59,781 nt of DNA from Gemmatimonadota bacterium (GTDB taxonomy: Bacteria; Gemmatimonadota; Gemmatimonadetes; Gemmatimonadales; GWC2-71-9), in assembly GCA_003222115.1 (NCBI GenBank), contig QHUL01000072.1, forward strand, positions 1-59,781, in the 5' to 3' direction. The translations under genes were made by a program, and so were the position numbers. Each line of letters opens with the position of its first letter. The stretch's first letter is position 1. Shown here piece after piece: positions 16,756 through 25,683 of the stretch. The notes beneath the pieces were generated by a model. It was given only the letters and a program-made list of their open reading frames with translations. It ran no database searches and was not told the DNA's origin.

Positions 16756-19019
16756 CACAATTGATGCGTCGAACGACGCTTGTCCTCACGCTCGCGAGCG
16801 CCTTCGCGGCGCCGCGCCTAGCCGCTCAGCTACCCGCTCCCATGAGCGACATGCTGCGGCGGCTGTTCGCCTCGCGCGAGTTCGCTCCGGAGCGATTCGG
16901 CCCCGCCCGCTGGATCGACGGCGGGGCGGCCTATACCACGGTCGAGCCTTCCGCCGATCTGCGCGGCGGCTCGGACATCGTGCGCTACGAGACCGCCACC
17001 GGCGCGCGCACGGTGTACGTCACGGCGCGGCAGCTCGTCCCCGCCGGAGGCGCCGCGCCCCTCGACATCGACGACTACACCTGGTCGGCGGACGGCGCGC
17101 AGCTGCTCGTGTTCACAAACTCCCGTCGCGTGTGGCGCCAGAACACGCGCGGCGATTACTGGGTGCTCGACCGGCGCAGCGGCGCGCTGCGGCGGCTGGG
17201 CGGGCGCGATGCCCCGCCGTCCTCGCTGATGTACGCCAAGTTCGCTCCCGCGGGCGACCGCGTCGGCTACGTGCGGCAGGGCGATCTGTACGTCGAGCGC
17301 CTCGCCGACGGGCGCATCACCCGCCTCACTGACGACGCCGACTCGCTGCACGTGAGCGGCATGACTGACTGGGTCTACGAGGAGGAGTTCGACCTGCGGG
17401 ACGGCTTCCGCTGGTCTCCCGACGGGACGCGCATCGCCTACTGGCATTTCGACATGACCGGGGTGCGCACGTTTCTGCTGATCAACAACACCGACTCGCT
17501 CTATCCGTTCGTCATCCCCATCCAGTACCCCAAGGCGGGAACCGCCAACTCGGCCGTCACGGTCGGCGTCGTGAGCGCGGACGGCGGCGCGACGACGTGG
17601 CTCCAGGTGCCCGATGATCCGCGCGAGAACTACCTGCCCCGGATGGAATGGGCGGGACCGCGTGAAATCGCGCTCCAGCGGATGAACCGTCGGCAAAACC
17701 TCGATCGAGTCATGCTCGCCGACGCAGCGACGGGCGCAGTGCGAACCGTGCTCGCCGAGCGGGACAGCGCGTGGCTGGACGTGGTGGACGACCTGCGATG
17801 GCTCGGCGGCGGGAAGGAGTTCACGTGGGTGAGCGAGCGCGACGGGTGGCGGCACGTGTATCGCGTGGGTCGCGACGGCAAGGCGGCGCGCCTCGTGACA
17901 CCCGGTGCGTTCGACGTCACCGACCTCGCCGCCGTGGACGAGCCGGGTGGCTGGCTCTACTTCATCGCCTCGCCCGACAACGCGACCCAGCGATACCTGT
18001 ACCGCACGCGCCTCGACGGCCGCGCCACGCCGGAGCGCCTCTCGCCGGCGGACCGGCCGGGCACCCATGGCTACGAGATCTCACCGGACGCGCGCTGGGC
18101 GTTCCACACCTACTCGACCTTCGACACCCCCAGCATGACGGACCTGGTGCGGCTGCCGTCGCACGCCAGCGTGCGGACTCTCGCCGCGAACGAGGCGCTG
18201 CGGGCGGCCGTCACCCCGCTGACCGGCCGCAAGACGGAGTTCTTCAAAGTAGCCCTGGCGGACGGCGCGACGCTCGACGGCTGGATGATCCGCCCGCGCG
18301 TCTTCGATTCCACCAAGACGTATCCGCTGCTGATGTACGTGTACGGCGAGCCGGCTGGACAGACGGTGCTCGACCAGTGGTTCGGAAGCCCCGGGGTGTG
18401 GTTCCGGACGCTGGCGGATCAGGGGTACGTGGTCGCAAGCGTGGACAACCGCGGCACTCCGGCGCCGAAGGGACGCGCGTGGCGCAAGGTGGTCTACGGC
18501 GCGATCGCCGTGCTGTCGAGCGGCGAGCAGGCGGACGCGGTGCGGGCGCTCACCCGGTCGCGCCGCTACCTCGACTCGACACGCGTCGCGATCTGGGGCT
18601 GGAGCGGCGGGGGCTCGAGCACGCTCCAGGCCCTGTTCCGTTATCCCGAGGTCTATCAGGTGGGTATGAGCGTGGCGCCCGTGCCCGACGAGCGGCTCTA
18701 CGACACGATCTACCAGGAGCGTTACATGGGCCTGCCGCAGGAGAATGCGGCGGGCTACCAGGAATCCTCGGCCATCACCCACGCCGAAGGGCTGCGCGGC
18801 CGGCTGCTCGTGGTGCACGGCTCGGGAGACGACAACGTGCACTACCAGGGCACGCAGCGCCTGCTCAACCGGCTGATCGCGCTCGGCAAGCCGGTGGACT
18901 TCATGGAGTATCCGAACCGGAGCCATTGCATCTGCGAGGAGCAGGGCACGAGGCTGCATCTCTATTCGCTGCTCACACGCTACCTGCTCGAGCACCTGCC
19001 CGCGGGACCGCGGCCCTAA
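16752..19019 (+). CDS. S9 family (dipeptidyl-peptidase IV-like) serine peptidase, secreted
   Basis: A 755-residue prolyl-oligopeptidase-clan enzyme that should release N-terminal dipeptides in the periplasm or outside. A signal peptide follows MTQLMRRTTLVLTLASAF. A beta-propeller domain covers about 60-500, with the DPP-IV motif DWVYEEE, which binds the substrate amino terminus. The alpha/beta hydrolase domain has a triad Ser618 (GWSGGG), Asp693 (GSGDDNVHY) and His725 (NRSHC). The canonical motif is GWSYGG, so the Tyr is replaced by Gly. The start is GTG overlapping the previous stop; ATG 16764 is possible. The stop TAA shares bases with the mutM stop on the other strand (CTAA). Confidence 0.93.
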   Translation: MTQLMRRTTLVLTLASAFAAPRLAAQLPAPMSDMLRRLFASREFAPERFGPARWIDGGAAYTTVEPSADLRGGSDIVRYETATGARTVYVTARQLVPAGGAAPLDIDDYTWSADGAQLLVFTNSRRVWRQNTRGDYWVLDRRSGALRRLGGRDAPPSSLMYAKFAPAGDRVGYVRQGDLYVERLADGRITRLTDDADSLHVSGMTDWVYEEEFDLRDGFRWSPDGTRIAYWHFDMTGVRTFLLINNTDSLYPFVIPIQYPKAGTANSAVTVGVVSADGGATTWLQVPDDPRENYLPRMEWAGPREIALQRMNRRQNLDRVMLADAATGAVRTVLAERDSAWLDVVDDLRWLGGGKEFTWVSERDGWRHVYRVGRDGKAARLVTPGAFDVTDLAAVDEPGGWLYFIASPDNATQRYLYRTRLDGRATPERLSPADRPGTHGYEISPDARWAFHTYSTFDTPSMTDLVRLPSHASVRTLAANEALRAAVTPLTGRKTEFFKVALADGATLDGWMIRPRVFDSTKTYPLLMYVYGEPAGQTVLDQWFGSPGVWFRTLADQGYVVASVDNRGTPAPKGRAWRKVVYGAIAVLSSGEQADAVRALTRSRRYLDSTRVAIWGWSGGGSSTLQALFRYPEVYQVGMSVAPVPDERLYDTIYQERYMGLPQENAAGYQESSAITHAEGLRGRLLVVHGSGDDNVHYQGTQRLLNRLIALGKPVDFMEYPNRSHCICEEQGTRLHLYSLLTRYLLEHLPAGPRP

Positions 19020-19930
19020 GAGGGCTCCCGCGCGCCCAGTCCCCGCGCCTCGAGCTCCTCGAGCGACCGGGGCCAGTCCTGCTTGAGCAGCCGCGACAGC
19101 GCGCGATCGGCGAGCAGCCGCCCGCCCGTCTGGCACGTCGGGCAGTAGTTCACCTCGTTCTCCGCGTAGCGGATCCGCTGCACCGCGGAGCCGCACACCG
19201 GACAGGGCTTCCGGTACCGCCCGTGCACGGCCATGCCCTCCCGAAACGCCGTCACCTTCTCGGGGAACCCGTCGCCCGTCTCGGCCCGCAGCCGCTCGAT
19301 CCAGGCCCTGAGCGTGGCGCGGGTCGCTTGATGAAGCCGCGCGACCTCCTCGTTCGTGAGCGTCGACGTCAGCTGCAGCGGCGACAGGCGCGCCGCATGC
19401 AGGATCTCGTCCGAGTACGCGTTCCCGATGCCGCTGAAGAGCCGCGGGTCGGTGAGGGCGCGCTTGAGGGTGTGGCGCTCACGCGCGAGCGTTTCCTGAA
19501 ACGCGGACAGATCGGCCTCAAGCACCTCGAGACCCCCGCGGTCGAGCGCGGCGAGGGCGCGTGCGCCCCGCGCCAGGTGGATGGAGGCGCGCTGCTGCTT
19601 GCTCGCCTCGGTGAGGAGCAGCGTGGCGTTGGGGAAGTCGAAAGCGGCGAGACCGTAGCGGCGCGGGATCGCCGCGCCGCGCGGCTGCCACCGCAGCCGC
19701 CCCGCGATCATGAGGTGCAGCACGATGAAGTAGTCGTCGTCGAGACGGAACACGATGCGCTTGCCGAGCCGGCGGAGCTCCTGCACCACGCGCCCCGTCA
19801 CGTCGGCGACCGGGGGATCGACGGTCCGCAGCAGGAAGGGGCTCGGGATCCGGAGCGCCTCGAGCGGGCGGCCCACCACGCGCGGTCCCAGCGCTTCCAG
19901 ATAGACGACGATGTCCGGCAGCTCGGGCAT
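19016..19930 (-). CDS. mutM: formamidopyrimidine-DNA glycosylase / endonuclease VIII family
   Basis: A base-excision repair glycosylase/AP lyase of 304 residues. Catalytic Pro2/Glu3 appear in MPELPDIVVY. The DNA-binding helix-two-turn-helix region reads DPRLFSGIGNAYSDEIL, and a C-terminal zinc finger has two Cys pairs (CPVCG ... CPTCQTGG). Asp replaces the usual Glu in PELPE. Substrate range (8-oxoG against oxidised pyrimidines) cannot be decided here. It is convergent with the S9 peptidase gene. Confidence 0.92.
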   Translation of the reverse strand: MPELPDIVVYLEALGPRVVGRPLEALRIPSPFLLRTVDPPVADVTGRVVQELRRLGKRIVFRLDDDYFIVLHLMIAGRLRWQPRGAAIPRRYGLAAFDFPNATLLLTEASKQQRASIHLARGARALAALDRGGLEVLEADLSAFQETLARERHTLKRALTDPRLFSGIGNAYSDEILHAARLSPLQLTSTLTNEEVARLHQATRATLRAWIERLRAETGDGFPEKVTAFREGMAVHGRYRKPCPVCGSAVQRIRYAENEVNYCPTCQTGGRLLADRALSRLLKQDWPRSLEELEARGLGAREPS

Positions 19931-19950
19931 CCGACTCCTTCACGCCGAAC

Positions 19951-21180
19951 TCAATCCCCGAGAGCGACCGGTCCCTGAGCCGCGCCCGCCGCGCGCGGCC
20001 GAAACAACACCGCGAACAGCGCGAGAATAACGAAGGCCATGGTAGCGGGATACATCCAGATGCGGTGCCAGTCGTGCGTTATCGCCCCATCGGGCGCGGC
20101 GGTGGCGAAGGCGCCCACGACGCGGCCCGACACCCATGCGCCGATGGCGTAGCCGACCCCGTTCGTGACGACGTTGATGAGGCCCTGCGCCGCCGCGCGG
20201 ATCTTCTCGCCCGCCCGCTGGTCCGTGTAAATTTGCCCGGCCACGAAGAAGAAGTCGTAACACACTCCGTGCAGCAGGATCCCGGCGTAGAGCAGCCACA
20301 TCCCGGCGCCGATATTGCCGTTGCCGAACGCGAGGTAGCGGAGGGTCCAGGCCAGCATTCCGCCCAGCATGATCGTCTTGATGCCGTAGCGCCGCAGCGC
20401 GAACGGCAAGAGCAGCATGAAGAAGATCTCGGACATTTGCCCGAACGTCTGGATGAAGGCGGGCTCAGGCGCGCGGATCTCGTTCAGGAAGAGGTTCGTG
20501 AACGCGTAGTAAAACTGCAGCGGGATGCACAGCAGGAACGAGCCCACGACGAACACGACGAACGTCCGGTCCGTGAGCAGCTGCAGCGCGTCGAGCCCGA
20601 GGGCGTTGCGGGCGCTGAACGGCATCCCCGCGGCCCGGGGCGGCGTGTGGGGCAGGGCGAAGGAGTAGAGTCCCAGCGTGAACGATGCGATCGCGGCAAC
20701 CCGCAGCGGCAGCGCCTGGGCGTCGGCGTGCAGCACCTTGCCGACGAGGATCCCCGCCACGATCCACCCGATCGTGCCCAGCACGCGGATGAACGGAAAG
20801 TCGCGCGCCGGGTCGGCGACGTTGTGGAACGAGATCGAGTTGGTCAGCGACAGCGTCGGCATGTAGCACAGGGCGTACACGATCAGGGCCGCAAAGAAGG
20901 TCCAGAACGTCGTCACCGTGGACACGTACCACAGGATCGCCCCACCCACCAGATGAAGGGCGGCAAGCAGCTTCTCGGTGGCGAAGAACCGGTCCGCGAA
21001 CACGCCCATGAAGAACGGGGACACGATCGCGGCGATCGCAGTCGTCATGTACGCGGCACCGATCTGCGGACCGGTGAAATGCCGCGTGCTGCCGAGGTAG
21101 GTCCCCATGGTGACGAACCACGCCCCCCAGATGAAGTACTGGAGGAACATCATCGTGGAGAGTCGGCCACGCGTGCTCAC
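19951..21180 (-). CDS. MFS transporter, nucleoside/sugar:H+ symporter type
   Basis: A 409-residue inner-membrane protein with about 12 hydrophobic segments. The N-terminus ([20 protein letters not shown]) and [17 protein letters not shown] resemble the NupG/XapB nucleoside:proton symporter family. The GTG start overlaps the stop of the DUF1080 gene (GTGA), so the two are co-translated. With that partner, the cargo is more likely a glycoside or oxidised sugar than a nucleoside, but this is inference. Confidence 0.88.
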   Translation of the reverse strand: MSTRGRLSTMMFLQYFIWGAWFVTMGTYLGSTRHFTGPQIGAAYMTTAIAAIVSPFFMGVFADRFFATEKLLAALHLVGGAILWYVSTVTTFWTFFAALIVYALCYMPTLSLTNSISFHNVADPARDFPFIRVLGTIGWIVAGILVGKVLHADAQALPLRVAAIASFTLGLYSFALPHTPPRAAGMPFSARNALGLDALQLLTDRTFVVFVVGSFLLCIPLQFYYAFTNLFLNEIRAPEPAFIQTFGQMSEIFFMLLLPFALRRYGIKTIMLGGMLAWTLRYLAFGNGNIGAGMWLLYAGILLHGVCYDFFFVAGQIYTDQRAGEKIRAAAQGLINVVTNGVGYAIGAWVSGRVVGAFATAAPDGAITHDWHRIWMYPATMAFVILALFAVLFRPRAAGAAQGPVALGD

Positions 21181-21890
21181 GGCACCACCCGGACCTTGAT
21201 GTCGCGGTAGGCCACGCGGTCACCGTGGTCCTGCAGGCCGATGTAGCCCGCCGCGTTGCGCCCGTAGCGCGGGTGCGGGGCGAACTTGCTCGCCTTGACC
21301 TTCGCCTCCCAGTCGGGGCTCAAGAGCTCGTATGCGACCACCTTCACACCGTTCAGCCAATGCTCCACGTGATGCCCCCGGGCGACGAGCCGCACCCGGT
21401 TCCACTCGCCCGCCGGCTTCACCACCCCGGCGGGCGCGGGATAGAGGGCGAAGGTCGAGCCGGCAGCGGTCAGACGTGACTTGCCGTCGGGATGCCGCGC
21501 GTCGTCCAGCACCTGCATCTCGGGAGCGGTCCAGTAGATGGCTTCGTCGTCCTCGCTCGCGCGGTAGAAGATCCCGCTGTTGCCCCCCGGCGCGACGTTC
21601 CACTCGAGCGAGAGCTCGAAGTCGCGGAACTGCTCGCGCGTGACGATGTCGCCGGCCGCCGCGACGCGGGTGAGCGCGCCGTCGACGACCTGCCATCCGG
21701 CAGGCATCGAGTCCATCTTGAAGCCACGCCAGCCGGCAGTCGTCTTGCCGTCGAACAGCAGCCGCCAGCCCGCGGCGCGCTCGGCGGGGGACAGGGTATT
21801 GGGAGACTGGGCGGACAGGGCGGGAACGACCGCCGGCAGCAGGACCAGCACGGCCGTGGCGGCAAGCGCCGCGGAGCGAGCAGCGGTCAT
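21177..21890 (-). CDS. DUF1080 (3-keto-disaccharide hydrolase family) secreted protein
   Basis: A 237-residue concanavalin-like beta-sandwich of Pfam DUF1080, a family in which 3-keto-glycoside hydrolases/lyases have been described. A signal peptide ends near LSAQ. Family blocks are [72 protein letters not shown] and [10 protein letters not shown]. It probably cleaves 3-keto-glycosides made by a GMC-type glucoside 3-dehydrogenase such as the one encoded at 13081-14772. It is first of a two-gene operon with the MFS transporter and is divergent from the MaoC gene. Confidence 0.9.
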   Translation of the reverse strand: MTAARSAALAATAVLVLLPAVVPALSAQSPNTLSPAERAAGWRLLFDGKTTAGWRGFKMDSMPAGWQVVDGALTRVAAAGDIVTREQFRDFELSLEWNVAPGGNSGIFYRASEDDEAIYWTAPEMQVLDDARHPDGKSRLTAAGSTFALYPAPAGVVKPAGEWNRVRLVARGHHVEHWLNGVKVVAYELLSPDWEAKVKASKFAPHPRYGRNAAGYIGLQDHGDRVAYRDIKVRVVP

Positions 21891-21957
21891 CGTGACCTCC
21901 GGGCTGGGGGGGCGTCGAGTCGGGCGACAACACTATGGCCTCAACACGGGATCCGCC

Positions 21958-22374
21958 ATGAACCTCGTCGTGGGACAAAAGGCGCGCCGCAGCCACACGC
22001 TCACGGCCGAGCACGTGCAGACGTACGCGGCCCTGACGGGGGACTATAATCCCCTGCATTTCGATGCGGCGTTCGCGCACCGCACTAAGTTCGGGCGGCT
22101 GGTCGTCCAGGGCGGCCTCACCACGGGGCTGCTGCACGCCCTCGTGGCGATGGACCTGCCCGGACCCGGGACCGTCTTCCTCAGCCAGAACTGGAAGTTC
22201 ACGGCGCCGGTCTATCTCGGCGACACGATCACGGCGGAGGCCGAGGTGGTGAGCGTGCACCCGACCAAGCCGGTGTGCCAGCTGCGCGTCGTCATCAAGC
22301 GTGAGGACGGCGAGATGGTGCTGGAGGGGGAAGCGTGGTGCTACACGCTCGCCGCCAAGGACGACCCGTCTTAG
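21958..22374 (+). CDS. MaoC-like (R)-specific hydratase
   Basis: A 138-residue single hot-dog domain. The hydratase motif DYNPLHFD (about 28-35) supplies the Asp/His pair, followed by VVQGGLTTGLL, as in PhaJ-type enoyl-CoA hydratases. It should hydrate trans-2-enoyl-CoA, acting as a dimer in the cytosol. It stands alone after a 67-nt divergent promoter region. Its stop TAG overlaps the stop of the next, convergent gene (TTAG). Confidence 0.88.
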   Translation: MNLVVGQKARRSHTLTAEHVQTYAALTGDYNPLHFDAAFAHRTKFGRLVVQGGLTTGLLHALVAMDLPGPGTVFLSQNWKFTAPVYLGDTITAEAEVVSVHPTKPVCQLRVVIKREDGEMVLEGEAWCYTLAAKDDPS

Positions 22375-22964
22375 CGGCGTCGCAGGGCCATCCACGCCGC
22401 CAGGGTCGCGGTCTTCTCGTCCGCGCGCCAAGGACCATCGAGCGAGCGGCCCAGCTCCGTAACGGCGCGTCGCAACTGCGCCTCGGTGCGCTTCAGCAGC
22501 GCCGCGGCCCGGACGTACGCCTCGCGCTCCACCACCACGGAGCACGGCACGCCCTGCGAGTCGAGCGCCGCGGCGAGCGCCGTCCGGAACAGCGCCCCCT
22601 CGAGCGCATGCGCGCGAATGTGGTCGTTCGCGATCCGGGCCGGGTCGATGACGCTCCCCACCACGAGGGCGGCGGCGCGGATCGCGTGGCCGGCGTCACG
22701 GTACCGCTCGAGCAGCTCGCGGATCGATCGCTCGGTCGCGCCCGTGACGACGCGCAGCAACCGTTCCTCCACGCGCCGCGACGCCGCGCCGGCCGCGCCC
22801 ATGACGGCATGATACGGCTGGCGGGAGGTGGGCACCGCCGGATCGCTCAGCTCGACGACGCGGCGGTCGAGCGCGCGCGGCGCGCTCGCCGGGCCCGCCA
22901 GCAGGACTCCGGTGGCCCACCCCGACTTGACGCGAAACCCGACGGCCGCGGGCGCCGCTTTCAT
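22371..22964 (-). CDS. conserved-looking protein of unknown function
   Basis: I do not recognise a named family. The 197-residue product is soluble, without signal peptide or membrane segment. The N-terminal strand-rich segment GFRVKSGWATGVLLAG is followed by LDRRVVELSDPAVPTSRQPYH, an Arg-rich helix (RRVEERLLRVVTGATERSIRELLERY), and an alternating hydrophobic strand AAALVVGSVIDPARIANDHI. The order of strands, helices and charged residues suggests a compact alpha/beta fold with conserved-looking Arg, His and Asp residues. It is convergent with the MaoC gene and divergent from proline dehydrogenase. Base composition and codon use match the neighbours, so it is probably a real gene. Confidence 0.7.
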   Translation of the reverse strand: MKAAPAAVGFRVKSGWATGVLLAGPASAPRALDRRVVELSDPAVPTSRQPYHAVMGAAGAASRRVEERLLRVVTGATERSIRELLERYRDAGHAIRAAALVVGSVIDPARIANDHIRAHALEGALFRTALAAALDSQGVPCSVVVEREAYVRAAALLKRTEAQLRRAVTELGRSLDGPWRADEKTATLAAWMALRRR

Positions 22965-23017
22965 CCCGTGAAGATGGACCTCGCTCCGCTCCTGTTCCAG
23001 ACCTAGCTTACCGCGTC

Positions 23018-23941
23018 ATGTCCCTCGCCCGGCGACTCTTGCTCCGTGTCTCGCGCAGCGCCTGGCTCGCCGACCAACTGCGGCGCCGCGCGTTCTTCCG
23101 CCGCGCCGCGCGGCGCTTCCTGCCGGGCGAAGACGTCGCGGCGGCGCTCGACGCCGCCGCCGATTTCGCCCGAGCCGGCCTGGGGACGCTGCTCACGCAG
23201 CTCGGCGAGCAGGTGCGCAATCCCGCCGAGGCCCGGGCCGTGCGGGATCACTACCTCGACGTCCTCGGCCAGGTGCGCCGGCGGGGGCTGCCGGCCCAGC
23301 TCTCGGTCAAGCTCACGCATCTCGGGCTGGACGTGGATCGCGCCGCCTGCGCCGCGGCCCTGGGCGCGCTCGCGGCGCGCGCCGAGCAGACCGGGTCCTT
23401 TCTCTGGATCGACATGGAGGAGTCGCGCTACGTGGACGCGACGCTGGACCTGTACCGCGAAGTGCGCGCCGAGCACGCCCGCGTCGGCGTCTGCCTCCAG
23501 GCCTATCTCCACCGCACGTTCACCGATCTCGACCGCCTGGTCCCGCTCGGGCCCGCGATCCGCGTCGTCAAGGGAGCGTACAACGAGCCGCCGGCGGTTG
23601 CCTTTCCGAAGAAGCGCGACGTGGACGCGGCCTACGTCGCGCTGGCGGAGCGGCTGCTCAAGGAGGCGGCGCGCGCGCGAGCCCTGCCGGTGTTCGGCAC
23701 GCACGACCTGCGGCTGATCGGACGCCTGCGGGAGCGGGCCCGCGCGCTGGGCGTCCCACGGGACGGCTACGAGGTGCACATGCTGTACGGGATTCGCTCC
23801 GCGGACCAGCGCGCCCTCGCGGCGGACGGCTGCGTGGTGCGGGTGCTCGTCAGCTACGGGACGCACTGGTTCCCGTGGTACGTGCGGCGGCTCGCCGAGC
23901 GCCCGGCGAACGTGTGGTTCGTGCTGCGGAACCTGGTGTGA
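23018..23941 (+). CDS. proline dehydrogenase (monofunctional PRODH)
   Basis: Oxidises proline to pyrroline-5-carboxylate using FAD at the inner membrane. The 307-residue single-domain enzyme has the PRODH barrel motifs LSVKLTHLGLD, FLWIDMEESRYVDATLDLY, VGVCLQAYLHRT, RVVKGAYNEPP, GTHD, HMLYGIR and a final RRLAERP. Length and motifs match the short bacterial PRODHs that work with a separate P5C dehydrogenase; none is seen here. TAGCTT at 23004-23009 may be the -10 box of a leaderless or very short leader, since no ribosome binding site is evident. Confidence 0.93.
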   Translation: MSLARRLLLRVSRSAWLADQLRRRAFFRRAARRFLPGEDVAAALDAAADFARAGLGTLLTQLGEQVRNPAEARAVRDHYLDVLGQVRRRGLPAQLSVKLTHLGLDVDRAACAAALGALAARAEQTGSFLWIDMEESRYVDATLDLYREVRAEHARVGVCLQAYLHRTFTDLDRLVPLGPAIRVVKGAYNEPPAVAFPKKRDVDAAYVALAERLLKEAARARALPVFGTHDLRLIGRLRERARALGVPRDGYEVHMLYGIRSADQRALAADGCVVRVLVSYGTHWFPWYVRRLAERPANVWFVLRNLV

Positions 23942-23947
23942 CACGAA

Positions 23948-23975
23948 GATGCCCCCGACGGAGCTCGGGGGCATC
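23948..23975. terminator. hairpin between convergent genes
   Basis: An 11-bp perfect stem GATGCCCCCGA/TCGGGGGCATC with a 6-nt loop sits 6 nt after the proline dehydrogenase stop and 8 nt before the end of the convergent cupredoxin gene. Placement indicates a shared bidirectional terminator, although neither side has a U-run. Confidence 0.65.
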
Positions 23976-23983
23976 AGCGGAGA

Positions 23984-24427
23984 TTACCGCACCACCACCC
24001 TGCCACTCATCGCCGTGCCGTGCACCGCACAATCGTACTGGTAGGTGCCGGGGGTGGTGAACGTGACGGAGTACGTCTGGCCGTCACCGCTCATGATCGC
24101 ACTGCTCGCGAACGTGGGAGAGCCGAGCGACTGGACGCTGTGTGCCATGCCCTGGGTGCTGGTCCACGTCCAGGTGACGGTGCCGCCTATCGCGACCGTG
24201 TCCACCGCAGGGTTAGAGCTTCCGTTGTGGGCGCTCGTGAACGCGATGGCTCCGTTGTCCCCCACCGTCACGGACCCGATGGGACCGCCACCCCCGCCAC
24301 CCCCGCCGCCACCACCACCATATCCCCCGGCGCCGTTGCCTCCGTTGGGGCCGGTCGCCGTGTAGCCGCCGCAGCCCGCGAGCGACGCGAGCGCGGCGAG
24401 GCCGATGACTGCCGTGCGAAAACGCAT
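23984..24427 (-). CDS. cupredoxin (plastocyanin-like) lipoprotein with poly-Gly linker
   Basis: A small blue-copper electron carrier, 147 residues. The lipobox LAGC (Cys19) marks a lipoprotein. Residues about 31-50 form a flexible linker containing a run of 12 glycines. The C-terminal Greek-key domain carries copper ligands His (GMAHSV), Cys and His (YDCAVHG) and Met (GTAM). It is encoded 13 nt after another cupredoxin-containing gene on the same strand. It is likely exposed at a membrane surface as an electron shuttle or copper-binding protein. Confidence 0.85.
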   Translation of the reverse strand: MRFRTAVIGLAALASLAGCGGYTATGPNGGNGAGGYGGGGGGGGGGGGPIGSVTVGDNGAIAFTSAHNGSSNPAVDTVAIGGTVTWTWTSTQGMAHSVQSLGSPTFASSAIMSGDGQTYSVTFTTPGTYQYDCAVHGTAMSGRVVVR

Positions 24428-24440
24428 TGGACCACCCTCC

Positions 24441-25541
24441 TCAGCTCGCCGGCTTGCGGGAGCTGGACTTTTCCCAGTTGACGAACAGGAACCCGCCGGG
24501 CGCGTCGAGCTTCGGCTCGCCTGGGCCGGGTAGGATTTGCAGCTGCAGCTCCTCGATCTTGTTCCTGGAGCAATTCCAGCAGGCGAGCGCGAAGTCCCCG
24601 TCCCGCCGGGTGCGCGACAGCAGCATCACGTGCACCATCGCGTTGTCGGTCACGAGCGTGCCGTTCTTGTACAGATGCCCGAACGCCCACAGCGCGACCG
24701 CGCTGTTGATCGTGGGCACGAGCGGCGTGTGGACGTGGGTGACGCCGTGGTAATAGAGGCCCAGGATCACGCCGCCGAAGCGGGGATGATGCGGCACATC
24801 CTTCGTCTGGACGCGGTCGAGCACGAGCTTCCAGCGCGCGCCGTCCTGGGTCGTGAACTCGGACACCCCATCCACCGAGTCGCGTACGGCGCCCTTGTCC
24901 CAGGCCGTGAACGCGAAGCTGCCGGAGATCGGGGCGACGTTGTTCGAGTACGGCCCGTTCTTCACCTGCGACTCCAGGCCCTCCCGCTCGTCGCCGAACG
25001 CTTGGAGGATCGGGGCCGCACTATCGGGGAACGGGAACGGCCCGGGGAGGATCTGGATGACCGGCCCGCCGCTCGTCACCCGGATCGACTGCCCTTTCTC
25101 CGCCGTCTCGTGCGACTCACTCATCTCAGAGCCGCCGTACCCGGGGGCGCCCGAGCTCTGTGCGCCCGCAACCTTGAGATGGGTCTCCATGCCGAGCTTT
25201 TTGTGCGAGCCCTCACCCACCGGGCAGTACACCTCGTAAGTCCCGAGCTTGAGGGTGAGCGTGAACGTGGCGCTGGATCCGGGCTGGATCTCGTCCGTCT
25301 CCTTCTCCATGCCATGCCCTTCGATCTCGAACGCGTGGGGGATGGTGCCGGCGTTCGTGACGGTGAAGGTCACAGTTCCCGCCGGAACCGTGCTAGCCGA
25401 CAGCTCGACCTTCCACTCCCACAACCTGGCGCTCACCACCACGGGGTCGCCCGGGGCGCGGTGAGCGATGGGTCCGCCCACAACGAGGGCGGCGAGAGCC
25501 CCGGCGACGTTTCGAGTCGCTACGGCGTATATCGGACGCAT
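24441..25541 (-). CDS. secreted protein with N-terminal cupredoxin domain and unknown C-terminal domain
   Basis: A 366-residue exported protein. After a signal-like N-terminus, residues about 33-125 form a cupredoxin domain with possible copper ligands in IPHAFEIEGHG and VYCPVGEGSHKKLGM (His, Cys, His, Met). A Gly/Ser linker (about 128-150) leads to a roughly 210-residue domain with no family I recognise, containing PHHPRFGGVILGLYYHG and THVHTPLVP, both rich in His. The C-domain may bind another metal. It probably works with the downstream cupredoxin lipoprotein. It is divergent from an ECF sigma factor gene that might control it. Confidence 0.7.
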   Translation of the reverse strand: MRPIYAVATRNVAGALAALVVGGPIAHRAPGDPVVVSARLWEWKVELSASTVPAGTVTFTVTNAGTIPHAFEIEGHGMEKETDEIQPGSSATFTLTLKLGTYEVYCPVGEGSHKKLGMETHLKVAGAQSSGAPGYGGSEMSESHETAEKGQSIRVTSGGPVIQILPGPFPFPDSAAPILQAFGDEREGLESQVKNGPYSNNVAPISGSFAFTAWDKGAVRDSVDGVSEFTTQDGARWKLVLDRVQTKDVPHHPRFGGVILGLYYHGVTHVHTPLVPTINSAVALWAFGHLYKNGTLVTDNAMVHVMLLSRTRRDGDFALACWNCSRNKIEELQLQILPGPGEPKLDAPGGFLFVNWEKSSSRKPAS

Positions 25542-25620
25542 GTGCGATCTTCCTCCTGCGAAGGTGTGACGCAGTTGTATTCATACCGGAGACCTCGGGG
25601 GACTCGCGCCTATTCCCCCG

Positions 25621-25646
25621 GGAATAATCCCGCCTGCCGTGTGGTC
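25621..25646 (+). promoter_or_regulatory. candidate ECF-type promoter of the sigma factor gene
   Basis: GGAAT (25621-25625), a 17-nt spacer and GGTC (25643-25646) resemble the GGAAC-N16/17-CGTC pattern of ECF sigma promoters, about 35-40 nt before the sigma gene start. The -35 half overlaps the inverted repeat ATTCCC-CC-GGGAAT (25612-25625), a possible operator. The assignment rests on pattern alone. Confidence 0.3.
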
Positions 25647-25683
25647 TCTTTACTGACGGTGCGCCACGCACCTTGAGGACCGG

